A stretch of 64,000 bases of DNA from Acuticoccus sp. MNP-M23 (GTDB lineage Bacteria; Pseudomonadota; Alphaproteobacteria; Rhizobiales; Amorphaceae), in assembly GCF_031195445.1 (NCBI RefSeq), contig NZ_CP133480.1, positions 3,712,501-3,776,500 of the forward strand, in the 5' to 3' direction. Made by a program: the position numbers and the translations under genes. This document shows positions 25,893 to 35,634 of this stretch, one piece after another. The number at the start of each line of letters is the position of its first letter. Within the stretch, counting starts at the first letter, position 1. The notes below the pieces were generated by a model. It saw nothing but the letters and a program-made list of their open reading frames with translations, was not told the DNA's origin and did no database searches.

Positions 25893-27281
25893 ATGAGCCT
25901 CTATAACGTATTGAGGACGGGTGTTTCAGGGATGGAAGCCCAGTCCTACAAACTCGGTACCGTTGCCGACAATATCGCGAATTCCGGAACGGTCGGCTAC
26001 AAGCGCGCCACCACCGAATTTTCGTCGCTGATCCTCAACGCGGGACCCCAGTCCTATGCATCCGGTGCGGTGACGGCAAACGTTCGCCACAACGTCTCGC
26101 AGCAAGGCGCGCTCACCTACACGCTGTCTAAGACGGATCTTGCGGTGCAGGGAGACGGTTTCTTCATCGTCCAGGATGCAAAGGGCGGCGACTTTCTGAC
26201 CCGCGCCGGTTCCTTCGTCATCGACGGGCAGACCGGCAACCTGATGAACGCTGCCGGCTTCTCGCTGCTCGGCTATCCCAGCATCGACGGGCAGGACGTG
26301 GCGATCACGCTCAACGACACTGCCGGCCTGGAGCTCATCTCCACCGACTACATGAACATGCGCGCCACGCCCTCCACCGTTGGCGTGTACCGCGCCAATC
26401 TCAACGCCAACGAAGAGGCGATTGTGGGCGATACGCCGTCCGACAATCTGGCCACGTCCAACTTCACGACCCGCAGCTCCGTCGTCACCTACGACGATCT
26501 GGGCCGCGAAGTGACGCTCGACTTCTACTGGACCAAGACCCAGGACTACGACCCCGCCGGTCCGACCCCGCCCCAGTGGGAGGTGACCGTGTTCGACCAG
26601 TCCACCGCGGCGACAACGCCGACAACGCCGTTCCCTTACGGCAACCCCAACCCGCCCATCGGTGGCGCGACGCCGGCCAACCCGATCCTGGCCCAGGCCA
26701 CCATCACCTTCGACCAGAGCACGGGCTCGATCTCCGAGATCGCCTCCGTGGTGCCGGGCACGGCCTATTCGGGCCCCGTCGATCCGACTGATCCGACCCT
26801 GTCTGCCTTCCTCAACATCCAGCTTCCCAATGCGACCGACGAAGCCGTCTTCGACATCACGAACATGACCCAGTTCTCGGCTGACTTCGAGCCGCTGGAG
26901 GTGGCGGTCAACGGCAACGCACCGGCAACGGTGCAGGACGTCGCCGTTTCGGAGGACGGCCGGGTGTTCGCCATCTACGAGGATGGCGGGGAGGTGGAGT
27001 TCTACCGCCTGCCGCTGGCCAACGTTCCCAGTCCCGACCAGTTGCGGCCCTATTCGGGCAACATCTACGGGGTCTCCAACGAGTCTGGCGATCTTCGCAT
27101 TGCCTTGCCCGATGATGCCGGCAACGGCTCCCTGATCGTCGGCGCCGTGGAGCAGTCCAACGTCGAACTGGCGGACGAGCTGACCGACATGATCATCTCC
27201 CAGCGCGCCTACACCGCCAACTCCAAGAGCTTTCAGACCGGCAACGAACTCCTCGAAGTTCTCGTCAATCTGAAGCGCTAG
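25893..27281 (+). CDS. flgE: Flagellar hook protein FlgE
   Basis: 462 aa. N-terminal signature SGMEAQSYKLGTVADNIANSGTVGYKR, central hook domain with LNANEEAIVGDTPS and VTYDDLGREVTLDFYWTK, and C-terminal GSLIVGAVEQSNVELADELTDMIISQRAYTANSKSFQTGNELLEVLVNLKR. It polymerises to form the hook, whose length is set by FliK. First of a hook/junction block flgE-flgK-flgL-flaF-flbT-flgD. The gap of 102 bases after fliI may hold a promoter. Confidence 0.97.
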   Translation: MSLYNVLRTGVSGMEAQSYKLGTVADNIANSGTVGYKRATTEFSSLILNAGPQSYASGAVTANVRHNVSQQGALTYTLSKTDLAVQGDGFFIVQDAKGGDFLTRAGSFVIDGQTGNLMNAAGFSLLGYPSIDGQDVAITLNDTAGLELISTDYMNMRATPSTVGVYRANLNANEEAIVGDTPSDNLATSNFTTRSSVVTYDDLGREVTLDFYWTKTQDYDPAGPTPPQWEVTVFDQSTAATTPTTPFPYGNPNPPIGGATPANPILAQATITFDQSTGSISEIASVVPGTAYSGPVDPTDPTLSAFLNIQLPNATDEAVFDITNMTQFSADFEPLEVAVNGNAPATVQDVAVSEDGRVFAIYEDGGEVEFYRLPLANVPSPDQLRPYSGNIYGVSNESGDLRIALPDDAGNGSLIVGAVEQSNVELADELTDMIISQRAYTANSKSFQTGNELLEVLVNLKR

Positions 27282-27291
27282 GACACCAGAC

Positions 27292-28677
27292 ATGAGCCTT
27301 GACGTTGCCATCAACGTTGCGCGCCAGTCTCTGCTGGCGTCGCAATACCAGATCGCGCTTTCGGGCCGCAACGTCGCGGCTGCAGGCGATCCGGACCGCT
27401 CGCGGGCAGCCGCCACGCTTGCGACCACGATCGACGGCGGCGTCCGGGTCGCCTCGGTTCGCCGCGCCGAAGACTTGGCGGTCTTCAATCGGATGATCAC
27501 CGCCACCGCGGCAACCGCCGAACGCGATGCCGTTCTCACACAGCTGGAAGTGATCGCCGAGACGGTCGGCGATCCGGAAAACGGCACCTCTGTTGGTGCG
27601 TTGATCGGCGATCTGCAATCTGCGCTCGCCGACTACTCCAACGCGCCGGACGACCCGCTCTTCGGTCGCTCGGTGGTGGAGCGGGCACGCGACGTGACCG
27701 ACGCGCTGCGCCGTGTTTCCAACGACCTTCTGCTGGCGCGGGAGGAAGCGGACCGCAACATGGCCGAAAGCGTCGACGAGGTGAACCGCCTCCTCGGCGA
27801 GTTCGACGAGGCCAACCGCGCTGTGGTCATTGCCACCATCTCCGGCAACGACGCCACCATGCACCTCGACCGGCGCGATGCCATCGTGTCCGATCTCTCG
27901 GCCCATCTGGGCATCACCACGCTGCGGCGCGAGAACGACGACCTCGCGCTGTTCACCGAAGGCGGTGTCACCCTGTTCGACAGGCAGGCCCGCCCGGTCT
28001 CCTTCGAGCGCACGGCAGTCTACACCTCCGGCACGATCGGCGGCGAAGTCAGTGTAGACGGGGTCATCGTGACCGGCTCCGGTGCGCCGATGCCGTCCAC
28101 CACTGGCAAGATTGTCGGCCACGCGCTGGTCCGCGACACCGTGGTGCCCACCTACCAGCTGCAGATGGACGAGATCGCGCGTGAGCTGACCGACATTTTC
28201 GAAGACGGCATCGGCAGCCTTTTCGTCAACAATGGCGGGCCGGACTATGCGGGCAGCATTGAAATTGCGCCCGACGTGGACCCGTCCCAGGGCGGCGCCG
28301 TGGAGAATTTGCGCGACGGTACCGGCAACGCCTCCGGCTTTGCCGCCTATCCTGACCGCCTTCTGGCTCTCGGCGCGCAGATGAGCGCGGCAACTGCGTT
28401 CGATCCTAATGCAGAGCTGATCGACAGCGGCTCGATCCTCGATTTTGCCACCCAGTCGGCCGGTTGGCTGGAAGGGTTGCGCATGAGCGTCCAGATCGAC
28501 GCCGACACTGAGGCTGCAATTTTGTTGCAGGCGTCCGATGCGCTGTCGCGCGCCACCGGCGTCAACCTCGATGACGAGTATGCCCGCCAGCTGATGCTGG
28601 AGCGAAGCTTCAATGCGTCTTCGCGGCTGATCGGCATGATCGATGAAATGTTCGACACATTGTTGAGGATCGTCTGA
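27292..28677 (+). CDS. flgK: Hook-filament junction protein FlgK (HAP1)
   Basis: 461 aa. The N terminus has the HAP1 type ALSGRNVAAAGDPDRSRAAATL and FNRMITATAATAERDAVLTQLEVIAETVGD; the C terminus ends VNLDDEYARQLMLERSFNASSRLIGMIDEMFDTLLRIV. It forms the first junction ring between hook and filament. Overlaps flgL by one base (TGATG). Length is a little short but usual for rhizobia. Confidence 0.95.
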   Translation: MSLDVAINVARQSLLASQYQIALSGRNVAAAGDPDRSRAAATLATTIDGGVRVASVRRAEDLAVFNRMITATAATAERDAVLTQLEVIAETVGDPENGTSVGALIGDLQSALADYSNAPDDPLFGRSVVERARDVTDALRRVSNDLLLAREEADRNMAESVDEVNRLLGEFDEANRAVVIATISGNDATMHLDRRDAIVSDLSAHLGITTLRRENDDLALFTEGGVTLFDRQARPVSFERTAVYTSGTIGGEVSVDGVIVTGSGAPMPSTTGKIVGHALVRDTVVPTYQLQMDEIARELTDIFEDGIGSLFVNNGGPDYAGSIEIAPDVDPSQGGAVENLRDGTGNASGFAAYPDRLLALGAQMSAATAFDPNAELIDSGSILDFATQSAGWLEGLRMSVQIDADTEAAILLQASDALSRATGVNLDDEYARQLMLERSFNASSRLIGMIDEMFDTLLRIV

Positions 28678-29714
28678 TGGAAACGACCTACGTTTCGACG
28701 GCTGCGCTGCGCAATCAGCCGCGTCTGGAGATCCAGCGGATCCAGGCCGAATTGGTCAATCGCACCTCGGAGCTTGCCACCGGCCGCAAGGCCGATATCG
28801 GCCTTGCGCTTGGGACCGATACCGGGCGGATGGTGTCGCTGCGCAACGAGGTGGGTCTTCTGGAAACCCTCATGCGCTCCAATGGTGTGGCCGCCGCAAG
28901 GCTCACGCTGATTCAGGCGGCACTCTCCGACATTCGCGACAATGCCTCCAGCGTCCTCAATTCGGTGATCGCGCTGCCGCCGGGCTTCACCTCGGCCGTG
29001 CTTGTCGAGCAGGAAGGGCGCGCAGCACTCGACCGGCTGGCGGACCGGATGAACGGTTCGGACGGGCGCAGCTTCCTCTTCAGCGGTACAGACACCACCA
29101 ACGCCCCGTTCACCCAGTTCGAGGACGGACCGGAGGCGGCCATCGCCTCAGCGTTCCTGACGAAATTCGGCGTGGCCGTGGGAAGCGCCGGTGCTGCTGC
29201 AATCTCCGCCACCGACATGACGGACTTCCTCAACACCGAGTTTGCAGCTTTGTTTGACGATCCTGCCTGGGGCACGACCTGGTCCAGCGCGTCGGACGAC
29301 GACCTTACGAGCCGGATTGCCGTTTCGGAGCGGGTCAAGACCGGCACCAACGCCAACGAGGCATCGCTGCGTCTGGTGACCGAAGGCATGAGCGCCATTG
29401 CGGGCCTTGGCCTGTCGGCACTGTCGCAGGAGGCGCGCGATGCGGTGATCGACGCCACCCGCGTGCGGATTGGCCAGGCGGTGAGCGATGTGGCGGCGCT
29501 GCAAAGCGAGCTTGGCTATTCGGAAAATGCCATCTCGCGCGCCAACGAGCGGATGGGCCTTGCCCGTGATCTCCTCACCCAGACCATTGTGGAAACGGAG
29601 GGAGCCGACGTCGCCGATGCGAAGGTGCGTGTCGACCTTCTGACGACGCAACTTGAGATGAGCTTTGCGCTGACCGGTCAGCTCTCTCGTCTCAGCATTC
29701 TCAACTACGCCTAA
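28677..29714 (+). CDS. flgL: Hook-filament junction protein FlgL (HAP3)
   Basis: 345 aa, flagellin-like. The N terminus reads RIQAELVNRTSELATGRKADIGLALG and the C terminus SELGYSENAISRANERMGLARDLLTQTIVETEGADVADAKVRVDLLTTQLEMSFALTGQLSRLSILNY, both typical of FlgL. It forms the second junction ring. Coupled to flgK and followed after 10 bases by flaF. Confidence 0.95.
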   Translation: METTYVSTAALRNQPRLEIQRIQAELVNRTSELATGRKADIGLALGTDTGRMVSLRNEVGLLETLMRSNGVAAARLTLIQAALSDIRDNASSVLNSVIALPPGFTSAVLVEQEGRAALDRLADRMNGSDGRSFLFSGTDTTNAPFTQFEDGPEAAIASAFLTKFGVAVGSAGAAAISATDMTDFLNTEFAALFDDPAWGTTWSSASDDDLTSRIAVSERVKTGTNANEASLRLVTEGMSAIAGLGLSALSQEARDAVIDATRVRIGQAVSDVAALQSELGYSENAISRANERMGLARDLLTQTIVETEGADVADAKVRVDLLTTQLEMSFALTGQLSRLSILNYA

Positions 29715-29724
29715 GGAGTTCCCA

Positions 29725-30072
29725 GTGCGGGCTGAATATTCAGATGTCCGGCAGACCGCGCCCTCGTTGGCCCGCGAACAGGAGGTCGAGGCCTTTGAAA
29801 CCGGCATCGCCTTGATGGAGGCGGCGCGCGACACGCCGGCGCAATCGGCCGAGGCGATCACCGCCGCCCGCTATATCCAACGCTTGTGGAGGTATCTCCT
29901 CAAGGACGTCAACGATCCTGCCAACGAGCTTTCAGATGAACTGAAGGCCAACCTCGTTTCGATCGGCCTGTTTGTCTTCAAGGAAACCGACCGAATTCTT
30001 GCCAGCGATTCTTCTGATTGGACTGGCCTCATCGAAATCAACCGCACCGTGCGCGAAGGATTGTCATCATGA
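29725..30072 (+). CDS. flaF: Flagellin biosynthesis regulator FlaF
   Basis: 115 aa from GTG 29725, with AAGGAG nearby upstream. FlaF motifs: EVEAFETGIALMEAARDTPA and ARYIQRLWRYLLKDVNDPANELSDELKANLVSIGLFVFKETDRI. In alphaproteobacteria FlaF acts against FlbT to allow flagellin translation and secretion. Its stop overlaps the flbT start by four bases, the standard flaF-flbT pair. Confidence 0.95.
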   Translation: MRAEYSDVRQTAPSLAREQEVEAFETGIALMEAARDTPAQSAEAITAARYIQRLWRYLLKDVNDPANELSDELKANLVSIGLFVFKETDRILASDSSDWTGLIEINRTVREGLSS

Positions 30073-30680
30073 ACGGACCGCGGCCCCGGCGCTCTCGGCG
30101 CGAGGACGACAATGCGACCCACAATGGGACCGGTATGCGGCCCATGCACATCTCGCTTCGCTCCGGCGAACGCCTGTTCCTGAACGGCGCCGTCTTGCGC
30201 GTCGACCGGAAAGTGACCCTCGAGCTTCTGAACGACGCGACGTTCCTGCTCGAGAACCATGTTCTTCAGGTAGAGGACACGACCACACCGCTGCGCCAGC
30301 TCTATTTTGCGGCGCAGGCGATGCTGATGGACCCGCAAAATGCCCGCTCCAGCCGTGCGCTGTTCACGGCAATGGCAACGGATCTGCGCAATGCGCTGAA
30401 GTCCGAGCGCCTCCTTGCCGGGCTGGACGAGGCGTGCGCGCTCATCGCAGCCGAACGTCCGTTTCAGGCGCTGAAGGCCCTGCGTGCGCTGTTCGACGAG
30501 GAGGCTGCCGTGCTTGCCCAGCAAAACAAGCCGGAACGGCCGGAAGAGCGAGACCCCGGCCGAAGCGAGGACCGCGAGGGGACCCTCGGCTCGGTCGTCC
30601 CGCCGCAGAATTATGCCCAGGGCGCTTCCGGCGGACGCGGGGGCCAGCCTGGCGCCTCGACGATCCTGCAACAACACTAG
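30069..30680 (+). CDS. flbT: Flagellin biosynthesis repressor FlbT
   Basis: 203 aa from ATG 30069 (ATGA overlap with flaF); ATG 30135 would remove a polar 22-residue leader and give the usual FlbT N terminus (MHISLRSGERLFLNGAVLRVDRKVTLELLNDATFLLENHVLQ). FlbT binds the 5' leader of flagellin mRNA in relatives and promotes its decay. The last ~60 residues are Pro/Gly/Arg-rich and longer than in the family. The two flagellin leaders here share motifs at 9883-9913 and 11202-11221. Confidence 0.94.
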   Translation: MNGPRPRRSRREDDNATHNGTGMRPMHISLRSGERLFLNGAVLRVDRKVTLELLNDATFLLENHVLQVEDTTTPLRQLYFAAQAMLMDPQNARSSRALFTAMATDLRNALKSERLLAGLDEACALIAAERPFQALKALRALFDEEAAVLAQQNKPERPEERDPGRSEDREGTLGSVVPPQNYAQGASGGRGGQPGASTILQQH

Positions 30681-30690
30681 GAGAGGCCCG

Positions 30691-31095
30691 ATGAACGTCG
30701 TCAATCCCGTTGCCGCCACCGGCCCCGCGCCGTCCGCCGGCGTGAGTGCCGCAGCGCAGACCGATACGCTGGACTACGATTCTTTTCTGCGCCTGCTGGT
30801 GGAGCAGATGAAAAACCAGGATCCGCTGGAGCCCATGTCGGACACCGAATATATCGCCCAGCTCGCCAGCTTCTCCAATGTGGAGCAGAACATCATCACC
30901 AATGACCGGCTGCAGGCGCTGATGACCAGCAGCGCGCTGTCCGATGCCCAGTCGCTCATCGGGCGCAACGTGACAACGCCGGAGGGCACCAGCGGCACGG
31001 TCGCCAGCGTCCAGATTGCATCGGGCGAAATCTACGCCACGCTGACCAGCGGCGATTCAGTGCTGGTGGGCGACGGGATCACCGTTTCGTCATGA
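30691..31095 (+). CDS. flgD: Hook assembly protein FlgD
   Basis: 134 aa from ATG 30691, with TAGGAGAGG upstream. It contains the FlgD core LDYDSFLRLLVEQMKNQDPLEPMSDTEYIAQLASFSNVEQ and a short C-terminal domain. It acts as the hook cap. It lacks the long C-terminal part of enteric FlgD, as usual for rhizobia. Overlaps fliQ by four bases. Confidence 0.95.
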   Translation: MNVVNPVAATGPAPSAGVSAAAQTDTLDYDSFLRLLVEQMKNQDPLEPMSDTEYIAQLASFSNVEQNIITNDRLQALMTSSALSDAQSLIGRNVTTPEGTSGTVASVQIASGEIYATLTSGDSVLVGDGITVSS

Positions 31096-31358
31096 ACGAG
31101 GTCGATGCCGTGGATATGGTGCAGTCTGCCATCTACACCGTGCTGATCGCAGCTGCACCTGCGGTGATCGTGGCGATGGTGGTCGGCGTCAGCATCTCGC
31201 TGGTTCAAGCGCTGACCCAGGTGCAGGAAATGACGCTTACGTTCATTCCCAAGATTGCCGCGATCCTGATCACCGTTGCCGTCACCGCGACGTTCATCGG
31301 CGCACACATCTTCTCGTTCACCGAGTTGGTTTACGGACACATCGCGTCCGGCTTCTAG
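31092..31358 (+). CDS. fliQ: Flagellar export gate protein FliQ
   Basis: 88 aa, two transmembrane helices. Motifs VDMVQSAIYTVLIAAAPAVIVAMVVGVSISLVQALTQVQEMTLTFIPKIAAIL are typical. Part of the FliPQR export gate. Followed by a 147-base gap before flhA with no recognised feature except a small inverted repeat (ccgca/tgcgg). Confidence 0.96.
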   Translation: MNEVDAVDMVQSAIYTVLIAAAPAVIVAMVVGVSISLVQALTQVQEMTLTFIPKIAAILITVAVTATFIGAHIFSFTELVYGHIASGF

Positions 31359-31505
31359 CGCCACTACCGCCGGACCCCGCAATTGCTGCGGTGCCCGGCG
31401 TGCGTTTGCCGACCCCAAAAAAATCAAGGGTGAGCGCTCTGGGCGGGCCGATGCAAGGCTCTCCTGCGCGCCGCGTCTGATCAGCAGCCATGAAGGCCGT
31501 CGACC

Positions 31506-33611
31506 ATGAGCACCGCAGAGAACGTCACTCCCGCAACCTCGCGCTATGCGCGCCTCGTGCCCGGAGGGCTGCGCGACGTCGCCTTCGCCATGGGCGTCAT
31601 CTCGATGCTCGGCGTCCTCATCCTGCCGATTCCCACCTTCCTGATCGATGTGGGGCTGGCCTTCTCGGTCGCCATCGCCGTCCTCATCCTGATGGTGGCG
31701 CTGTGGATCGAGAAGCCGCTGGAATTTTCGTCCTTCCCGACGGTGCTTCTCATCGCGACCATGCTGCGGCTGGCGCTTTCCATTGCCACCACCCGCCTTA
31801 TCCTGGCCGATGGCCATGAGGGCATCGATGCCGCGGGGCAGGTGATTGCAGGCTTTTCCAACTTCCTGATGTCGGGTGACTTCGTCATCGGGATCGTGGT
31901 GTTCCTGATCCTGGTGGTGGTCAACTTCCTCGTCATCACCAAGGGCGCCACCCGTATTGCCGAAGTCGGTGCCCGCTTCACCCTCGACGCCATTCCCGGC
32001 AAGCAGATGGCGATCGATGCCGACCTCTCCGCCGGCCTCATCAACGATACCGAAGCCCAGCGCCGCCGCCGCGAGCTGGAGGAGGAAAGCGCCTTCTTCG
32101 GCTCCATGGACGGTGCGTCCAAGTTCGTGCGCGGCGAGGCGATCGCATCGCTGATCGTCATTGCGGTCAACATCTTCGGCGGGATCGTCATTGCGACCAC
32201 CCGCTACGGGATGGAGCTTGGTCCGGCATCCGACGTGTTCACCCGCCTTTCGGTGGGCGATGGCCTCATCAGCCAGATCCCGGCGCTGATCATCTCGCTG
32301 GCAGCGGGCCTCCTCGTCTCCAAGGGCGGCACGCGCGGCTCTGCCGAAAAGGCGGTGCTTGGCCAGCTTGGCGCCTATCCCCGTGCGCTCCTGATGGCAT
32401 CCGGCATGATGGCGATCTTCGCGATCATGCCCGGCCTGCCGCCAATCCCCTTCATCACGCTTTCGGGCATCCTCGCCTTTGTGGCCTACACCATCCCGCG
32501 CGCCAAACGGGCCGCCGAGGCCGAGGTGCAGCGCAAGGCACAGCGTGCGGTGGAGGAAACTGCGCGCTCCCAGAAGGACTCCGTGCGCGACGAGCTCAAT
32601 GTGCCGGAGCTGGAGCTGGTGGTCGGCAAGCAGCTCGCCCGCACCGTGTTGCGCTCGCCCACCGAACTCACCCACCGCCTTGCCAAGATCCGCCGCAAGT
32701 TTGCCCGCGAATATGGCTTCGTCATCCCCGAGGTGAAGGTGAGCGAAGACCTGACCCTTGGCGCAAAGGACTACATGGTGCGCGTCCACGGTACCGTCGC
32801 GGCAACGCAGAGCCTGCGGGTCGGAGACTATCTGGTCGTTCTGGGCGACGGGCCGAAGCCCCGCGTTCCGGGCGATCCGGCGCGCGATCCCGCCTTCGGC
32901 ATGGACGCGCTCTGGGTCAACGAGGCCTTCCTGCCCGACGTGACCCGCGAAGGGTTCGTCCCGATCGACAACACGTCGGTCGTGCTGACGCATCTGGTGG
33001 AAATCGTGCGCAACAACCTGGCGCAGCTCCTCTCCTACAAGGACATGCGCGCGCTGCTCGACCGTCTCGACCCCGAATACAAGCGCCTTCTGGAGGAGAT
33101 CGTGCCATCCCAGATCTCCAACTCCGGCCTGCAGGCGGTCCTCAAACTTCTCCTTGCCGAGCGCGTCTCCATCCGCAATCTCCACCTCATTTTGGAGGCT
33201 GTGGCGGAGGTGAGCCCGCACGCGCGCCGCGCCGAAGCTGTCGCCGAGCATGTGCGCATCCGCCTTGCGGCCCAGATTTGCGGCGACCTTTCCGAAGACG
33301 GTGTTCTCAAGGTCGTGCGCCTCGGCAACCGCTGGGACCTGGCATTCCACCAGAGCCTCAAGCGCGATGCCAAGGGCGAGGTGGTGGAACTGGCGATGGA
33401 CCCGCGCCTTGTGGAGGAATTTGCCGAGGCGGCATCCAAGACCATCAAGCAGGCCATGGCCGAGGCGCCGCGCTTTGCGGTGGTCACGGCGCCGGACGCG
33501 CGACCTTACGTGCGGATGATCATCGAGCGGATGTTCCCGTCCATTGCCGTCCTGTCGCATCTCGAGATCGCGCGCGGCGCGACGGTGAAGCCCGTCGGCG
33601 CAATGTCGTGA
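31506..33611 (+). CDS. flhA: Flagellar export gate protein FlhA
   Basis: 701 aa. Eight transmembrane helices fill the first ~330 residues, with the FHIPEP-type loop ([28 protein letters not shown] and [21 protein letters not shown]). The cytoplasmic domain carries the chaperone-substrate docking platform ([44 protein letters not shown]). Forms the nonameric ring of the export gate. Length and motifs are complete. Confidence 0.98.
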   Translation: MSTAENVTPATSRYARLVPGGLRDVAFAMGVISMLGVLILPIPTFLIDVGLAFSVAIAVLILMVALWIEKPLEFSSFPTVLLIATMLRLALSIATTRLILADGHEGIDAAGQVIAGFSNFLMSGDFVIGIVVFLILVVVNFLVITKGATRIAEVGARFTLDAIPGKQMAIDADLSAGLINDTEAQRRRRELEEESAFFGSMDGASKFVRGEAIASLIVIAVNIFGGIVIATTRYGMELGPASDVFTRLSVGDGLISQIPALIISLAAGLLVSKGGTRGSAEKAVLGQLGAYPRALLMASGMMAIFAIMPGLPPIPFITLSGILAFVAYTIPRAKRAAEAEVQRKAQRAVEETARSQKDSVRDELNVPELELVVGKQLARTVLRSPTELTHRLAKIRRKFAREYGFVIPEVKVSEDLTLGAKDYMVRVHGTVAATQSLRVGDYLVVLGDGPKPRVPGDPARDPAFGMDALWVNEAFLPDVTREGFVPIDNTSVVLTHLVEIVRNNLAQLLSYKDMRALLDRLDPEYKRLLEEIVPSQISNSGLQAVLKLLLAERVSIRNLHLILEAVAEVSPHARRAEAVAEHVRIRLAAQICGDLSEDGVLKVVRLGNRWDLAFHQSLKRDAKGEVVELAMDPRLVEEFAEAASKTIKQAMAEAPRFAVVTAPDARPYVRMIIERMFPSIAVLSHLEIARGATVKPVGAMS

Positions 33612-33660
33612 GGCTGCACAGTCAGCCGGCCGGTGCGCCGGGGGAGGGGGAGGCTCTCCG

Positions 33661-34416
33661 GTGAACGATGCACCCGCGGCTTACGTCCTTGCCATGGCGG
33701 TGCTTTTTGCACGGATCGGCGCGATCTTCATGATTGCGCCCGGACTGTCCTCCATGCGCGCACCGGTGAAGGTCCGCCTTCTGATCGCGCTCGGCGTCAC
33801 GCTGGCGCTGGCACCCCCGCTGATCGACACGGCGGCGGACGCAGTGTCAGACCGCACGCCGGCCGCGCTCCTGCGCGTCCTCGGGATGGAGGCCATCATC
33901 GGTCTGTTCATCGGGCTGATGACGCGGCTTTTGATGATGGCGCTCAGCACCATGGCCATCGCCATCGCCAACATGGTCGGCCTTGGCGGCATTCCGGGCA
34001 CCGCGATTGATGGCAATGAACCTTCCCAGGCAGCGGCATCGCTGTTCAATGTCACCGCGTTGATGATCATCTTTCTGACCGATCTTCACCACGAGATCCT
34101 GCGCGCCGGGCTTGATTCCTACGCAGTGGTCGCCCCCGGCGGCATATACGACGCGCAGACCGCTCTGTCGGACGTCGCAGACCGCGCCAGCGAGGCCTTT
34201 CTGGTGGCGCTTCGCCTTTCGGCGCCGTTCATCATCTATTCGGTGATCGTCAACTTCGCCATCGGCCTGACCAACAAGCTGACCCCGCAGCTGCCGGTCT
34301 TCTTCGTGGCGTTGCCGATGGTGACGGCCGGCGGTCTCATGATGATCGCCTATGCGGTGCGCGAAATGATGTTCGCCTTCCGCCTCGCCTTCGAGCAGCT
34401 TGTGGTGGCGCTGTGA
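33661..34416 (+). CDS. fliR: Flagellar export gate protein FliR
   Basis: 251 aa with six hydrophobic segments. Motifs ARIGAIFMIAPGLSSMRAPVKVRLLIALGVTLAL, GNEPSQAAASLFNVTALMIIFLTDLHHEILRAG and IGLTNKLTPQLPVFFVALPMVTAGGLMM are FliR-type. Completes the FliPQR gate. Overlaps the next small gene by four bases (GTGA). Confidence 0.97.
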   Translation: MNDAPAAYVLAMAVLFARIGAIFMIAPGLSSMRAPVKVRLLIALGVTLALAPPLIDTAADAVSDRTPAALLRVLGMEAIIGLFIGLMTRLLMMALSTMAIAIANMVGLGGIPGTAIDGNEPSQAAASLFNVTALMIIFLTDLHHEILRAGLDSYAVVAPGGIYDAQTALSDVADRASEAFLVALRLSAPFIIYSVIVNFAIGLTNKLTPQLPVFFVALPMVTAGGLMMIAYAVREMMFAFRLAFEQLVVAL

Positions 34417-34850
34417 ACCGGGCGCGCCGCAAACGACTTGAGCGACTTGCGCATGCGCAGCGGGCGCTGGCCGATGCGGCGGTCGAGCAGGAGCGCAACG
34501 CCATCGTCAGACACCGCGAGAGCGAACAGGCGGCGGGCAAGATCCTTGCGGCGTTGAACGGCGACAATCCGCTCCACGGGCACCTCGTCGTCACCATGGC
34601 GACAACGCTGGACGCCAATGCGCGAGAGACAAGCCGTCTGGCGGCAGCGGTGCGCAGTGCCGAGGAAGCGCGCCTTGCAGCCGATACCAGGGCCCGCTCC
34701 CTGGAGGGACGCCACGAACGCGCCCGAAAGGAATTCCGCCGAGCCCACGAAAAGCGCGTCCTTGAGGCGATGACAGTGCCGATGATCGACCCGACCGGCC
34801 CCGCAGAGCCTGCAACGCAAGCTCCTGACCAGCCGAAAGCCGTAATCTGA
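34413..34850 (+). CDS. Small coiled-coil protein, candidate FliJ-like export factor
   Basis: 145 aa from GTG 34413, coupled to fliR by a GTGA overlap. Nearly all helical and strongly charged (RLERLAHAQRALADAAVEQERNAIVRHRESEQ; RLAADTRARSLEGRHERARKEFRRAHEKRVLE), with a Pro-rich tail. Size, charge and antiparallel coiled-coil appearance fit FliJ, and no other fliJ is seen in the locus. There is no strong motif, so the assignment is by shape and position. Confidence 0.6.
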   Translation: MNRARRKRLERLAHAQRALADAAVEQERNAIVRHRESEQAAGKILAALNGDNPLHGHLVVTMATTLDANARETSRLAAAVRSAEEARLAADTRARSLEGRHERARKEFRRAHEKRVLEAMTVPMIDPTGPAEPATQAPDQPKAVI

Positions 34851-34905
34851 TTGCGGATTTCTGGCCTTCCTTGCGGGAAGGCACCTCTCACGCTGGAGCG
34901 ATCGC

Positions 34906-35238
34906 ATGATCGAGCTTTCGTCCCTTTCACCACTTGCCGGCGCCGGTGCGTTAACGCCCGCTCAGGCGGCGAACGCACCGTCGGCGTATTCGGCCCGGCC
35001 GCCAGGGGTCACGCCCAGCCAGACCCTCGGCGAAAAATTCGAAGCCGCAATGATGACGCCGATGATCGCTGCGATCCTGCCGCCGGATGACAGCGTCGTC
35101 TGGGGTGGCAGCGCGGGCAAGATGTGGCGCGGCTTGTTTGCAGAGGAAATCGCAACCGCAACGGCCAGCGCAGGCGGGTTTGGCATCGCCCAGATCATTG
35201 ACCGCGCCATCGCCGAGCAGACGGGAAGCACGCAATGA
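34906..35238 (+). CDS. Rod-binding protein (FlgJ N-domain type, CheL-like)
   Basis: 110 aa. The core TLGEKFEAAMMTPMIAAILPPDDSVVWGGSAGKMWRGLFAEEIATATASAGGFGIAQIIDRAI matches the rod-binding half of FlgJ. The muramidase half is absent, the normal state in alphaproteobacteria, where the gene has been called cheL or flgJ. It would cap the growing rod. Overlaps the next gene by four bases. Confidence 0.85.
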   Translation: MIELSSLSPLAGAGALTPAQAANAPSAYSARPPGVTPSQTLGEKFEAAMMTPMIAAILPPDDSVVWGGSAGKMWRGLFAEEIATATASAGGFGIAQIIDRAIAEQTGSTQ

Positions 35239-35624
35239 CAAAACATCCACTGACACCGACGTTGATGCAGCTTGAAGCGGTTCTGGACGAGACCGCTGAC
35301 GCGATCCGGACCAAACAGTCCATCGACGACACCGCCATGGTCAAAGCCAAGGGGCGCGCACTGCTCAGCCTTTCGCATCTTTCCGGCGAAATCTCGGCGG
35401 AACGGCTCAGCGCGGGCGAGCAGGACGCGATCCGCCGGATCCGCGAAAAACTCGCCACCGAGCGGGGCCTGCTGGAACGCCGGCTCGAAGCATCGCAGTT
35501 GGTGGTGAAGCTGATTGGCGAGGCAATGCTCGCCGAGGAATGGGACGGCACCTACGCCCCCGAGGCGGTGCACCCGGTTCATCCGTCGCGCCAGCCGCCG
35601 GCAGCACGCCCGGTGCAGACTTGA
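35235..35624 (+). CDS. FlgN-like flagellar chaperone candidate
   Basis: 129 aa, all helical in appearance (TLMQLEAVLDETADAIRTKQ, KAKGRALLSLSHLSGEI, RRIREKLATERGLLERRLEASQLVVKLIGEAML) with a Pro-rich tail. FlgN-type chaperones for FlgK and FlgL have this size and build, and this position after the rod-binding gene is common in rhizobial loci. No catalytic or membrane features. Moderate confidence from context. Confidence 0.6.
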   Translation: MTKHPLTPTLMQLEAVLDETADAIRTKQSIDDTAMVKAKGRALLSLSHLSGEISAERLSAGEQDAIRRIREKLATERGLLERRLEASQLVVKLIGEAMLAEEWDGTYAPEAVHPVHPSRQPPAARPVQT

Positions 35625-35634
35625 GGGTTGGCGG

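Noticed and set aside
31032-33560. 842-codon open frame on the minus strand
   Set aside because: Antisense shadow of flhA; composition is Arg/Gly/His-rich without any domain.
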